From NCBI GenBank assembly GCA_003024985.2, contig PXIH01S0010053.1: DNA of 11,628 nt. One strand, 5' to 3'. The notes under the pieces are model-generated. The model was not told the origin of the DNA and did not search any database. It worked only from the letters and a program-made list of their open reading frames with translations. A program made the position numbers and the translations under genes. This document shows, piece after piece, positions 1 through 8,192 of this stretch. The DNA comes from Euperipatoides rowelli. Its lineage: Eukaryota > Onychophora > Udeonychophora > Euonychophora > Peripatopsidae. How positions within the stretch are numbered: the first letter of the stretch is position 1; each line of letters starts with the position of its first letter.

Positions 1-620
1 ACTAAATCATTCTTAATAAAATTTAGACTAGGTCTTAATACATTAATTTTGTTTTGTCTAAAGTTGTACGATTTCTTATTAAATCCTTTTATTTTTTTAG
101 TAAACTGCCTGTAAGACTTATCTAATTGTTTACCCACTCTTGCTTCTATTTGGTTATAGTGTAGCCTTGCACCTTTTTATTAGTATCCTGGCTTGGAGGT
201 TGTCTTGTAGCTTTTGTTTCCCAGTCTGCTGGACCTAGGTTGCTATTCCTGGCAGGCACTATCCTCTAGCTTCCTTCTGGACTTAGGCTTCTTTCTGGAA
301 CTCAGCTATGGCCAACTGTAATGGCCCAGGAACAAAGTCAGCAGTCACAGGAACAGAGAGTATGGCCTTTTTTGTCTGGCCCAGCAACAAGAGCTCCTCT
401 TGGTCAGACAAGGTATTTTTAGTTCCCCTATTGACCATGAGAAAACTCGAAACATCCAGACTTCACCCTCACTCTGGATTACCTCAAGGTGCATCTTATT
501 ATGGAATGGTAGCCTCTATTTGGATAACAACCCAGCCCTAAGAGCATTAGAGCAGGCGATAGCAACCTACAAAAACGAATATGGTGGACAGGAGGAAAGG
601 TAAACAATGGAATGGTAAAA
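1..620. other. G+C-richer island (about 180-610) of unknown origin
   Basis: From about 180 to 610 the base composition is clearly less AT-rich than the rest of the window, with many CTGG, CCAG and CCC words, and the change at each side is abrupt. That fits either a relic of a mobile element or part of a foreign or coding insert. No terminal repeats, poly(A) tail or flanking duplication could be found. The left end may be cut by the window. Positions 1-180 are ordinary AT-rich DNA. Confidence 0.35.
321..603 (+). pseudogene. Possible decayed open reading frame, family unknown
   Basis: An ATG at 321 opens a glutamine-rich frame (starting MAQEQSQQSQEQR) that stops at TAG 420-422, just after a T5 run. 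The next frame is open from 322 to the TAA at 601-603 and its second half is protein-like (for example NNPALRALEQAIATYKNEY, which looks helical). One base gained in the T run could have split a single frame of about 94 codons. A splice donor (AAG|GTATTT at 410-418) is another reading. I do not recognise the sequence. The composition matches the G+C-richer island, so a degraded mobile-element gene is plausible, but chance open frames in a less AT-rich patch cannot be excluded. Confidence 0.25.
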
Positions 621-2037
621 TGGTAGAATGTGGCAATGATTATTATTTGCAGCCATGTAAGTAATTATGATAATAATAAGAATGTTTGTTACTCATAGTT
701 CTTAGTAAGCACTTATAATTATAATATAACAACAGTTCTTAGATTGGGCTAATCATATCAGTCTTTCTTAGCCATCTCATGGTTAGATATTAGTAATAAG
801 CACAGGTATTGTTTTCTCTCTCTCTCCCTCACTTATTATTATTATTATTAAATCGTTTATTCAATGAAAGAAACATACTACACACATTATTGTATTATGC
901 CAATGATATGGTTATTAGTAATAAAACATGATAATGATAATAATAGGATAATAGGGAGATATTAGCCTATGATTATAATATAGTAATGGTCTGTGGAGCA
1001 AACTTCTCCTTTTGGTGCTCCTCTGAGCTTTATTTCAGAAATGCTCCTGGTAGCCCCTGCGGTTTGTTGCATGTGACATGGGCATAATTGCACTCTTATT
1101 AGGGGTACAACCATGACCCTGTTACAAACTGCTTATTTATATACCCTTTAATGCCTAAAAATTTACTTTGTTATTTGAAAAATTAAAATTTATAATTTGT
1201 GTCTTTAGAAGCCTCCACCAAATGGCGATTACCCGACATGTTTATTTTTGTCACATGATCTCTTTTAGCGGGAAAATCTTTCCTTCACAACGCCATGATT
1301 GAAAGCAGAATGTAAAAGTAATAAGTAGTAGTTTTAGCCTACATTTGAATAGACCAAGGAACTTATTAGCTTGTTGTGGTTAGGGATAATTAGCTTTAGA
1401 TGATTTATAATAGCTGTAGAACAATTTTTGAAATTGTTTCATGGCAAAATAAGAAGATTCTTCGTGATATGAGGTAAAGACATTATAATGTTCTGCATGC
1501 CAAATTTGAAAGCTTAGATAGCTGTCCTATCGTATGAAAGTATTTTTAAATAGTGAAAAAGAAGAATTGTATTTAAGTTTAGAACACTGCATAATTTATC
1601 AAAGTTGTTTTAGTTACATGTCAAGATCGTTTAATCCTCTAGAAGGGTTTTAAAAAATACGTAATACTTGGAGTATTGACATAAAGCCTACTTACCACGT
1701 TGTGGGGGAATACACATTACGCTTTCAGAATCTGTTTTTTTATGAAGCTATATTTGATCATAGAGGCATGCTAACTGGTTCATGAGTGTTAATTGTAAAC
1801 AAGTCACTATTGTTCAAGAACAATGTCAGGATACATGTTCGAAAAAATATGAATCACACTGATTGTGATTGGATATAGTATTGTTCATAACGTTGTTTGA
1901 CGCATGGCAGAATAGTTATAATTATTTAGAATTTTGATGTAAGTGAATCCTGGAACCTCAATTATTATTTTGATATCCATTGAATGGAAATGTTCAGCTG
2001 TCCCTATATATTGAAAACATCATATTTAAAGTTAAGT
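604..2037. other. AT-rich stretch without recognisable genes
   Basis: No open frame, exon with convincing splice sites or transposon end pair was found. The stretch includes microsatellite patches near 813-849 and 905-950 (ATT/ATA-rich), a weak inverted repeat (1059-1070 against 1120-1131, 9 of 12 bases) and several short palindromes. It presumably belongs to the intron downstream of the EGF exon or to flanking DNA. Confidence 0.5.
813..849. repeat. Compound microsatellite (TC)n then (ATT)n
   Basis: A run of TC dinucleotides up to about 830 is followed by five to six ATT repeats to about 849. It is an ordinary simple-sequence repeat. Confidence 0.8.
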
Positions 2038-2077
2038 CACGATGTTTGAAGCAGGGGGTCCTGCTTCAAACATCGTG
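2038..2077. repeat. Perfect inverted repeat: 18-bp arms, 4-nt spacer
   Basis: The left arm 2038-2055 (CACGATGTTTGAAGCAGG) is exactly complementary to the right arm 2060-2077, with GGGT at 2056-2059 between them. A third, direct copy of the core (TGTTTGAAGCA) follows at 2083-2093, and a GACCCC / GGGGTC pair at 2095-2100 / 2111-2116 leads into GGTTTGAAG. The block 2038-2127 is therefore built from four related modules in alternating orientation. Confidence 0.9.
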
Positions 2078-2127
2078 ATAAATGTTTGAAGCAAGACCCC
2101 TTCTGGGAATGGGGTCCTGGTTTGAAG

Positions 2128-2659
2128 TATTTGTAATTTCTTATATACATTTTGTATATTGTCCAAACTTGGAGGTATCAACTAGAGATACAAGTCTGTT
2201 CATGTTTCATATTATACATGTTTGTCAATGTGAATCATTTTTTGTGACAAGTATAGTTAATGATTTGTGCAATAATAGTTAATTTTTATTCTTGAAGCAT
2301 TTTTTATTTGTCACATGTACAGTATATGGTATTGCTTCAAATGCAAAATTCAGTTAATTTCCAAGTTTGTTATTTACCAGTTGGAAAAGTTTATCCACTT
2401 TTATTGATTAATAATTGTGACATTATTAATATTGATCAAGAGACAGATTTTGAGAAGTATCAAATCTGCTGTATCACCGTTTTTAGAGTAACATTAAATC
2501 ACTCAATTTTTTCTAAAACAAACCCTCTTTGAAGTTTGTGATATTCTTTCATTTTATATTATTATTTCACATAATATAGTTAAGCATTTCTTTGTTGGTC
2601 ATTATTTTCACACTGTTTTTCTGTGTATACATGCCCATCAGTGGAATCACTGTGACATC
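2128..2659. other. AT-rich stretch, no gene recognised
   Basis: Short open frames occur on the plus strand (around 2128-2530), but they have no splice signals, domain signatures or distinctive composition. They read as chance frames. Confidence 0.5.
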
Positions 2660-2738
2660 ACCTACTAAACATGACTGTTCTAGAACCTAGACAGGAAGTA
2701 CCAAAAATGACCTACTGCGCATGACTGTGCTGGAACCC
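2660..2738. repeat. Degenerate direct repeat, two copies 50 bp apart
   Basis: Positions 2660-2688 and 2710-2738 share 23 of 29 bases (ACCTACT...CATGACTGT...CT.GAAC) at exactly 50-bp spacing. The surrounding 100 bp is less AT-rich than its neighbours. Similarity does not clearly extend outside the 29 bp. Confidence 0.7.
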
Positions 2739-2876
2739 GTGAATTCTATCTACTGATATGTAAAAATATATTAACTATTTACTTGTCTCTATTACAGCTT
2801 TTAATAAAAATTATTTCGCTTTTCAGTAAATGTTACACAAACTTTTCTTGCATTACAATAAAAACAGATCACTTAC

Positions 2877-3008
2877 TTCCGCAGAGAGGAGTATCTAATT
2901 CTCTTGTATAACCTTCTTTACAGTCACATTTAGCAGATCCATTAACAATAGAACATTCAGCATTGGGATCATTACAGTCTTCCACTGGATCACATTCTAT
3001 TACAATAC
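2877..3008 (-). CDS. Internal exon encoding one EGF-like domain (downstream exon of the EGF-repeat gene)
   Basis: This is a 132-nt minus-strand exon. The acceptor is a T-rich tract ending in TTTTTTAG (AG at 3009-3010) and the donor is a strong GTAAGT at 2871-2876. It is phase 1 at both ends with 43 whole codons and no stop. Cysteines fall at residues 5, 11, 18, 27, 29 and 42, giving C-x5-C-x6-C-x8-C-x1-C-x12-C, followed by Gly. The segment CDCKEGY after cysteine 4 is the hallmark CxCxxGY of EGF-like domains. The calcium-binding D/N-x-D/N-E/Q-C start and the Asx hydroxylation consensus between cysteines 3 and 4 are both absent. It can be joined in frame to the exon at 10499-10624 (phase 1 to phase 1), which makes one gene likely, but splicing across the 7.5-kb gap is inferred. 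No following exon was recognised between 1 and 2870. Confidence 0.9.
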
Positions 3009-3396
3009 CTAAAAAATTAATAAATATGCTATAATATTAAAAAACAAAAAGAAGGTTTTTAATAAATGACTAAAATAATTTAGACAATCCAAATATCTTG
3101 GAATTCAGATATTAAATTTCATGCTAATTGCGAATTTAATATTTTTTATAATAATTAATGCATCTTTAGAAAGTTAAACAGTGCCACACTTCATTGAAAA
3201 TGTACTTAAAGTCTAACTTTAAAAAAAAAATTGCATAGCACTTTATAACACTTTTAAAGAGGCCATAATTGAAAATAAGTTTTTTCTTTCAACAACTCAA
3301 TCTACCTATAAATAAATAAGATTTCTAATAAACTAATGACACATTAATATGATGAAGCACTATCGTAAATCAGTTTTAGATCCAAGAACATAAACT

Positions 3397-3712
3397 CAGG
3401 GGTGTATATTATTTAAGTTAAACTAAAAATCTTCCCAAGCTGCTAGAAGATCTTGACGAGTACCGAAAGTAGCAGCATTCTCTTTTTTTTTTTAAAACAT
3501 TAATAAGGGAATAACTTAAAACAATTTAGGTAATTAGGTAAATTATATTATATCTACCTATTCAAATATTGCTTATGTTTGATCAAGCATTCAAAATTTT
3601 TTAATCAGATGCCTCAATTTCAAAATTTTTTAATCAGATGCCTCAATTTCTTCCCGAAAGCAAAATTGTTCCAGAGCTGTTTGCTCATGCTTTGGTAAGA
3701 ATATACACCCTG
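3397..3712. mobile_element. hAT-like MITE, 316 bp
   Basis: The left end CAGGGGTGTATATT (3397-3410) is the inverted complement of the right end AATATACACCCTG (3700-3712), with one base missing from the G run. The 8 bp outside each end are CATAAACT (3389-3396) and CGCAAACT (3713-3720). They match at 6 of 8 positions and both differences are transitions, one of them in a CpG. CAGGG-type ends and an 8-bp target duplication are typical of the hAT superfamily. It has no open frame, so it must have been moved by a transposase from elsewhere. It carries the 29-bp tandem duplication at 3591-3648. Confidence 0.7.
3591..3648. repeat. Perfect tandem duplication, 2 x 29 bp
   Basis: The unit at 3591-3619 (starting TCAAAATTTTTTAATCAGAT) is repeated without change at 3620-3648. 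Identity implies a recent duplication, probably by slippage between flanking TTTC/TTC words. It lies inside the 3397-3712 element. Confidence 0.95.
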
Positions 3713-3782
3713 CGCAAACTATGAGCCAAAGTCTTAGAATGACCTAAGTTCAATGTTAGTATTTTGTTTTCAAGTAGTGAGT

Positions 3783-5128
3783 AATATGTAATATACAGTG
3801 TTTGGAATGAATGCGTTCAGATAAACATGTTCTTTTGAATCATCCATATTTTAGAGGAATTATATTGGAACTTGTTCCTTTTCTAAAAGCAAGAACGTAA
3901 TTCGTTCTCATTTTCCAGTAACTTGAACCACTTTCAATAGTTTCTGTTTTNTTCCTGATAATTTCATCAAATCAAATAGAAAATATTACTGATTGAAAAT
4001 TAATGAAAATTCCATTAACAACTTTTATAAAATTATTTTAAAGAAAAATAATATTGCAAACTTTATTCTGATCTGATATTTTAATTAACTAAATCATACA
4101 GCGTATGTTCATGCTTCCGATTTTAAGTAAACTAAAGGCATATAGATATCATTATATAAAAATAATAAGAGTAATTGTGATGGCCTAAATCTTTTGAATA
4201 GTAAGTTAGGAGCATGAATAGTTTATTTCTATGTTTCCCAAATCAATATTCCGATATCCCCTAATTACTTCACAACCATTATGTATGTATTTTTAAAAAA
4301 TGAATACTGCAAATACCCTCCCCACTCCCCTCTATCCCATTTATACTTATCTAAAGAGAAACGAAGGCTTAGAAATGCAGGGATTCTAATAAAATTATTG
4401 CCCTTATTTAACAGTCTATTTCAAAATACGGTAGACTATTTTATCTAAATGAATATCGTATTTATTTAGAAAAAAAATCTTTACAGACTTTTATTTTTAC
4501 ATCTTTAAACCAAATTTTTTCTCAGCCATATCGGCAAACCATTTAGAAATAGCATTTTATAATAATAATTGTATTTGTTTGAAAATTACAAATTTCATAT
4601 TGCCTTATTTTACATTTTAAATACATTGTAGTAATGCAAAGTTTGTAGATGATTACAAATAAATCATCATTACCAGCAATAATTTAAAATCATAGTTTTC
4701 TTTTCTTCTCTTCAAATTATATTTTGTCTCATATATTGGCACAAACTAGTAGAAATGGCATGTTAGGCTATAATAATAATAATTTTTTTTATTTTTTTAA
4801 ATCAAATTTCAAATGATGTTTTTCATATTTCATGGCCATTATTTATTAGAAATAATTATAACCAACTGATATATGGAGTTCAGAATCTAGTTAAGCAGTG
4901 GAGGCCACAATAGTTATTGGCCATTACATACAGTAGATGTCATTAATATAAGAAATTTGTGATATAATGGAATCTTCAAACAATATTATAGATACGGTAC
5001 TGTATATTAAAGATTGTTTTAATAAATTTAAAAAATTTCTAACAAAATTAAACAGGTGGCAACAGGTAATTTAAAAACATTAATATAACAATGAATGAAT
5101 TGATTACCAAACACTGTATAAACATATT
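3783..5128. mobile_element. Non-autonomous DNA transposon, about 1.35 kb, with 37-bp inverted ends
   Basis: Positions 3783-3819 and 5092-5128 are imperfect inverted repeats (32 matches, 4 mismatches and two single-base gaps). The core is a perfect 14 bp, TATACAGTGTTTGG at 3792-3805 against CCAAACACTGTATA at 5107-5120. If the element proper runs CAGTG...CACTG (3796-5116), it is flanked by TA on both sides, as for Tc1/mariner. CAGTG ends also occur in hAT elements, but no 8-bp duplication was found. The subterminal palindromes GGAACTTGTTCC (3867-3878) and AGAACG-TAATT-CGTTCT (3892-3908) lie near the left end. The interior is AT-rich and has no transposase frame. The exact boundary and superfamily remain open. 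Confidence 0.7.
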
Positions 5129-5460
5129 TTATTTTATTTTAGCTAATAATTAAGCTGAATTATACTGAAATTTACATCAGTTTTAATTAGTAAAGCAGAA
5201 ACTAGCAGATATAAAGAATACAGGGTTGAGCCATTCTTTACTCCTCTTAGTCCAGTCAAATTAGAGTTTTTAGGGGGAAAAATTAGCAACAAGCTGATTT
5301 TTTTGCAGAAATCTTCCTCTCACCATTTTATTTAACATACTAAAAGTCCCCACTGATCGGGTGCTTTGGCCGCCATATTGGTAAATGGCGAACATAATTT
5401 GTTTTTTTTTACATTTTTAGAGGAAATGGTAGTCCTCATGACAAAATTACCAAATATAAT
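5129..5460. other. Intron sequence between two elements, no gene seen
   Basis: This part is AT-rich except for a small G+C pocket at about 5346-5392 (CCCCACTGATCGG, GGCCGCCATATTGG). That pocket resembles repeat-derived sequence, but I cannot assign it to an element. Confidence 0.4.
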
Positions 5461-6260
5461 AATTGTAGAGAATAAAATTCTCTACAAAAATATTTATATC
5501 ACTTTATGGCTAAGACATAGCGTTTAGTCGCAAAAAAACAGTGAAGTTGTAATTTGTATGGATGCTGCAACTGTTTGCCTTAATACCCACCCACACTATA
5601 AATCATACGTTTGCAATAAGTTTTTTTCACTTTAATATGTTAACCAAAAGTGTATATTATATTAAATAAAAACTGGCAGACAATGATTCATTTTTATTGG
5701 CGGGAAATGTTTCAAATAAAAGAGTGAAATTTTTCAGTAAATAAAGTACACAAATTAGAAAAATAAATTGTAGACGTCTAATAGTTATATTAATAATTCA
5801 TTTTAATTCTGATAGTTTTCGGAGTGTTAATTGAATAATAATTAGTTACTATTAAGTTTTAATTATTATACAGTTTGTTCAAATAACGTTGAAATTTAAA
5901 GCATAAGAATTAGACTAAATACTACAAAAGTTTTATATATTATACAGAATCAATTTTCATGTCTAATTTTAATTATCTCACCCCCCCCCCCTCTACTCTC
6001 ACACACACTTTGATTTAATTGTAAAAACAATTCTGAGTACATGTAACCACACTATTTACATTCTAAATACACTCTTGTTTAACATATTAAAGTGAAAAAA
6101 CTTAATGCAGAAGTATGAAGGAAAGTGTGAGTGGGTATTGATGAAAAAAGTTGCAGCATCCAGACAAATTACAATTACACTGGTTTTTTTTGCGGCTAGC
6201 TATGTCTTAGCCATAAAGTGATATTAATATTTTGTGTAGAGAATTTAATTCTCTACAATT
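5461..6260. mobile_element. Foldback-type element with about 200-bp inverted arms
   Basis: The left arm (5461 to about 5660) and right arm (about 6061-6260) align in inverted orientation over their whole length with scattered substitutions and small indels. Shared blocks include TATCACTTTATGGCTAAGAC, GGATGCTGCAACT, AATACCCAC and TTCACTTTAATATGTTAA. Each arm ends in its own near-perfect palindrome, GTAGAGAAT-AAA-ATTCTCTAC (5465-5485) and GTAGAGAAT-TTA-ATTCTCTAC (6236-6256). AATT lies outside both (5461-5464, 6257-6260). This may be a 4-bp target duplication, but AATT is self-complementary, so it may equally be part of the arms. The central 400 bp has no coding frame and includes a C11 run. The divergence between arms suggests an old insertion. 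The superfamily is not determined. Confidence 0.85.
5981..6008. repeat. C11 homopolymer followed by CT- and CA-rich simple repeat
   Basis: Eleven cytosines (5981-5991), TCTACTCTC and a short (CA)n run lie inside the foldback element. The length may be inaccurate because homopolymers are prone to assembly error. Confidence 0.85.
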
Positions 6261-6321
6261 GTCATCTATTTGCAGGTTGCTGTGCTTTACTTCTACCAAC
6301 AATGAAGAGGGACAATGAATA

Positions 6322-6348
6322 GGGGGAGGGGGGTAGGTTGGGGCCCTC
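6322..6348 (+). other. G-rich patch between the foldback element and the LINE
   Basis: Runs G5-A-G6-TAGGTT-G4 are followed by CCCTCC, in otherwise AT-rich DNA. A two-tetrad G-quadruplex is possible, or a GGAGGG/CCCTCC hairpin. No function is implied. Confidence 0.35.
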
Positions 6349-6432
6349 CTAAGGATTTGGAGAAGAAGATAGAGCAAAGAAAAATTACAATAAATATAAA
6401 AAAACATAATTCCGAATATATTGTTGAGCAAA

Positions 6433-7337
6433 GCATTTTATCTAGGAACAAGTCCAAAGGATTTGTTCTGTAATTTACCAAAGAATTGTTTGGTAAATGA
6501 CACATACCGGTACTGTATATAGTGACGAAATCATCAATGAAGCACTAAATGACATCGACAGGATAAAAATAGGATGAATGAACTTTAATAGAATAAGGTA
6601 TGCCGATAACATTGCCATTCTTACGGCAAGTAGGCCTAAGGCCGATTTGGAAAGAACCTTGCCTTTATTAATAGAATTGGAACACAATAGGGATTGAAAA
6701 TCAATATAGGAAAGAAGAAAACATTTGTGTTTGGTAACAAAGGAAACATTAAATGCAAGATCAAAATGGAAGGAAAAATAGTAGAAACGGTGAAGGAATT
6801 TAGATATTTAGGCAGCTTGATAACGGAGTATGGATTAACCACAATAGAAATCCGAACAAGAATTGGAATGGCAAAATCTGCATTTTGGAAACAAAAAGAA
6901 CTACTAAGAAAAGACGTTAAAAAAATTTAAAATTGAAAATGTTAAAATGCTATGTTTGGTCAATTTTCTTATATGGACGCGAGACTTGGACTTTAACCAA
7001 AGACTTGGAAAAGAAGATCAATACTTTTGATGTTTGGTGTGCAAAAAGAATGTTGAAAATAAAATGGACAGATTTGATCAGAAAAAAGGAAATGTGGAAA
7101 AGATGGGGGGTGGTGGTCATAGTCTTTTGGATGAAGTAAGGAAGAGAAAATGGAAATATTCCAGGCATGCATTGAGAGAATCTGCAGGAATTAGACTTGT
7201 AACAGCACTTGAAGGATGGACCAAAAGGGAAAAAAAGAAGAGGAAGAGAAAAAGGACTGAGATAACATCAGGCAATTCTTTGGTGATCCATAAATGCGAA
7301 CCTCCGCTCCGAGAACGCACATAATGATGATGATTTA
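6433..7337 (+). mobile_element. 5'-truncated RTE-type non-LTR retrotransposon (LINE)
   Basis: The coding remnant (listed separately) ends in ATAATGATGATGATT, the simple trinucleotide tail usual for RTE elements in place of poly(A). A likely target duplication flanks it: ATATTGTTGAGCAAA at 6418-6432 and ATATTGTGAGCAAA at 7338-7351, differing by one T. These limits leave 79 bp (6433-6511) before the first recognisable reverse-transcriptase codon. The insertion lies on the plus strand, antisense to the EGF gene, the orientation less likely to disturb splicing. The endonuclease domain and most of the reverse transcriptase are missing, as expected for 5' truncation during target-primed reverse transcription. 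Confidence 0.8.
6512..7324 (+). pseudogene. Reverse transcriptase C-terminal remnant, RTE-type, broken
   Basis: This encodes the end of a LINE reverse transcriptase, in pieces in three frames. The piece at 6512-6691 holds VYSDEIINEAL and the catalytic box as RYADN (tyrosine codon at 6599), where the family has YADD, and has an in-frame TGA at 6575-6577. The piece at 6694-6930 holds LKINIGKK, FRYLGSLITEYG and RIGMAKSAFW, typical of the region after the catalytic box. The piece at 6933 to about 7110 holds LYGRETWTLTKDLEKKINTF and WCAKRMLKIKW. The piece from about 7115 to 7324 holds LLDEVRKRKWKYSRHALRES and ends CEPPLRERT. At least three frameshifts plus one nonsense codon and a changed catalytic aspartate show that it is dead. 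Similar YLGS and ETWTL blocks occur in RTE copies across arthropods, and the assignment is by recognition only. Confidence 0.85.
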
Positions 7338-7351
7338 ATATTGTGAGCAAA

Positions 7352-8184
7352 TGGCAAGCCATGTCTCAATTGGCTGAATCATCATTTGGATTAAATGATG
7401 ACTATTCAAAGTCGAGAAACATTTTTATGAATTAAAATTAAATTAATTTTGCAATAAAAATATAAGAATTAATGTGTATGGGGAAAGAAGGGTGGGGTAG
7501 TTGTATTATGATCTTCCCACTCTCATAATTTTAGATTTTCAAGAACCCCTTGGGGCAGTGTCATGCCTATAACTGTACATCTTCCATCAATTNGGTACAA
7601 AATATTTTTATTATTATACTTAATGCAGATAGCCTGACTAATAAGCTTTAAAAAAATATCAAATTTGTGTTACACTAATTTATGAAATATAAATTATAAA
7701 CAATTGTTTAAAAAAAGAAATTACATTTACGTGCTTCATAATCAAGATGACTGTTTTCTGGGTTAAAATACCGAAGCTACCGTATCCATTTTAATTTTTT
7801 TAATTTGTTATAATGTTTAATATATTTTGTCTCCCTTTGACATTTTTAAATTTATTCACATAGTCATTAATTCAATATACATTGGACAATAATATTTTAC
7901 TGACAACTAATACATTTATTTTGAAGTTGAAGTTCTTATTCCTAATTATAATAACATGCTCCAACTTTAAAATCTCTTAAGCTCCAAGACAAGCTTATCC
8001 GCACGTTACTACAAAAGCAACCAAACAGGTTTGGCATCTGCCTTATTTTTATTTATTTAGGCAAACCTTCACTTTAACTTAAATAAACTCATGAGCTTAC
8101 TGTAAGCTTACTAATCTAAATTTAAAATTGAAAAATATTACCTTCAAATGCCAAGTAAGAAGTTAAGTAAATGATGCGACTAGA
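7352..8184. other. AT-rich intron stretch with short hairpins, no gene
   Basis: No exon or transposon end pair was recognised. A perfect 9-bp inverted repeat, TCATCATTT (7379-7387) against AAATGATGA (7393-7401), lies just right of the LINE tail. Short palindromes occur near 7545 (CCCCTTGGGG), 8024 (CCAAAC-AG-GTTTGG) and 8096 (GCTTAC-T-GTAAGC). Position 7593 is an unresolved base. Confidence 0.5.
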
Positions 8185-8192
8185 CGACTAGC

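Noticed and set aside
1059-1131. Inverted words GCGGTTTGTTGC / GTTACAAACTGC suggesting a small structured RNA or tRNA-like sequence
   Set aside because: Only 9 of 12 bases pair, and no tRNA A or B box or cloverleaf could be laid out.
1675-1745. Possible minus-strand micro-exon with a strong GTAAGT donor (GTG|GTAAGT) near 1690
   Set aside because: The region between it and a possible acceptor is only about 35 nt, carries no cysteine pattern and has a stop in the most natural frame.
2082-2532. Short plus-strand open frames (66 and 74 codons)
   Set aside because: No domain signature, no splice or start context and ordinary AT-rich composition. The first overlaps the hairpin block. Such lengths are expected by chance.
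6207-6842. Minus-strand open frames across the LINE and its left flank
   Set aside because: They are antisense to the reverse-transcriptase remnant or lie in G-rich filler. The phenylalanine/leucine-rich translations reflect composition. No splice sites link them to the EGF exons.
7540-7570. CCCCTTGGGG followed by CAGTGTCATGCC, reminiscent of a transposon end
   Set aside because: No matching inverted partner was found within the window and no flanking duplication.
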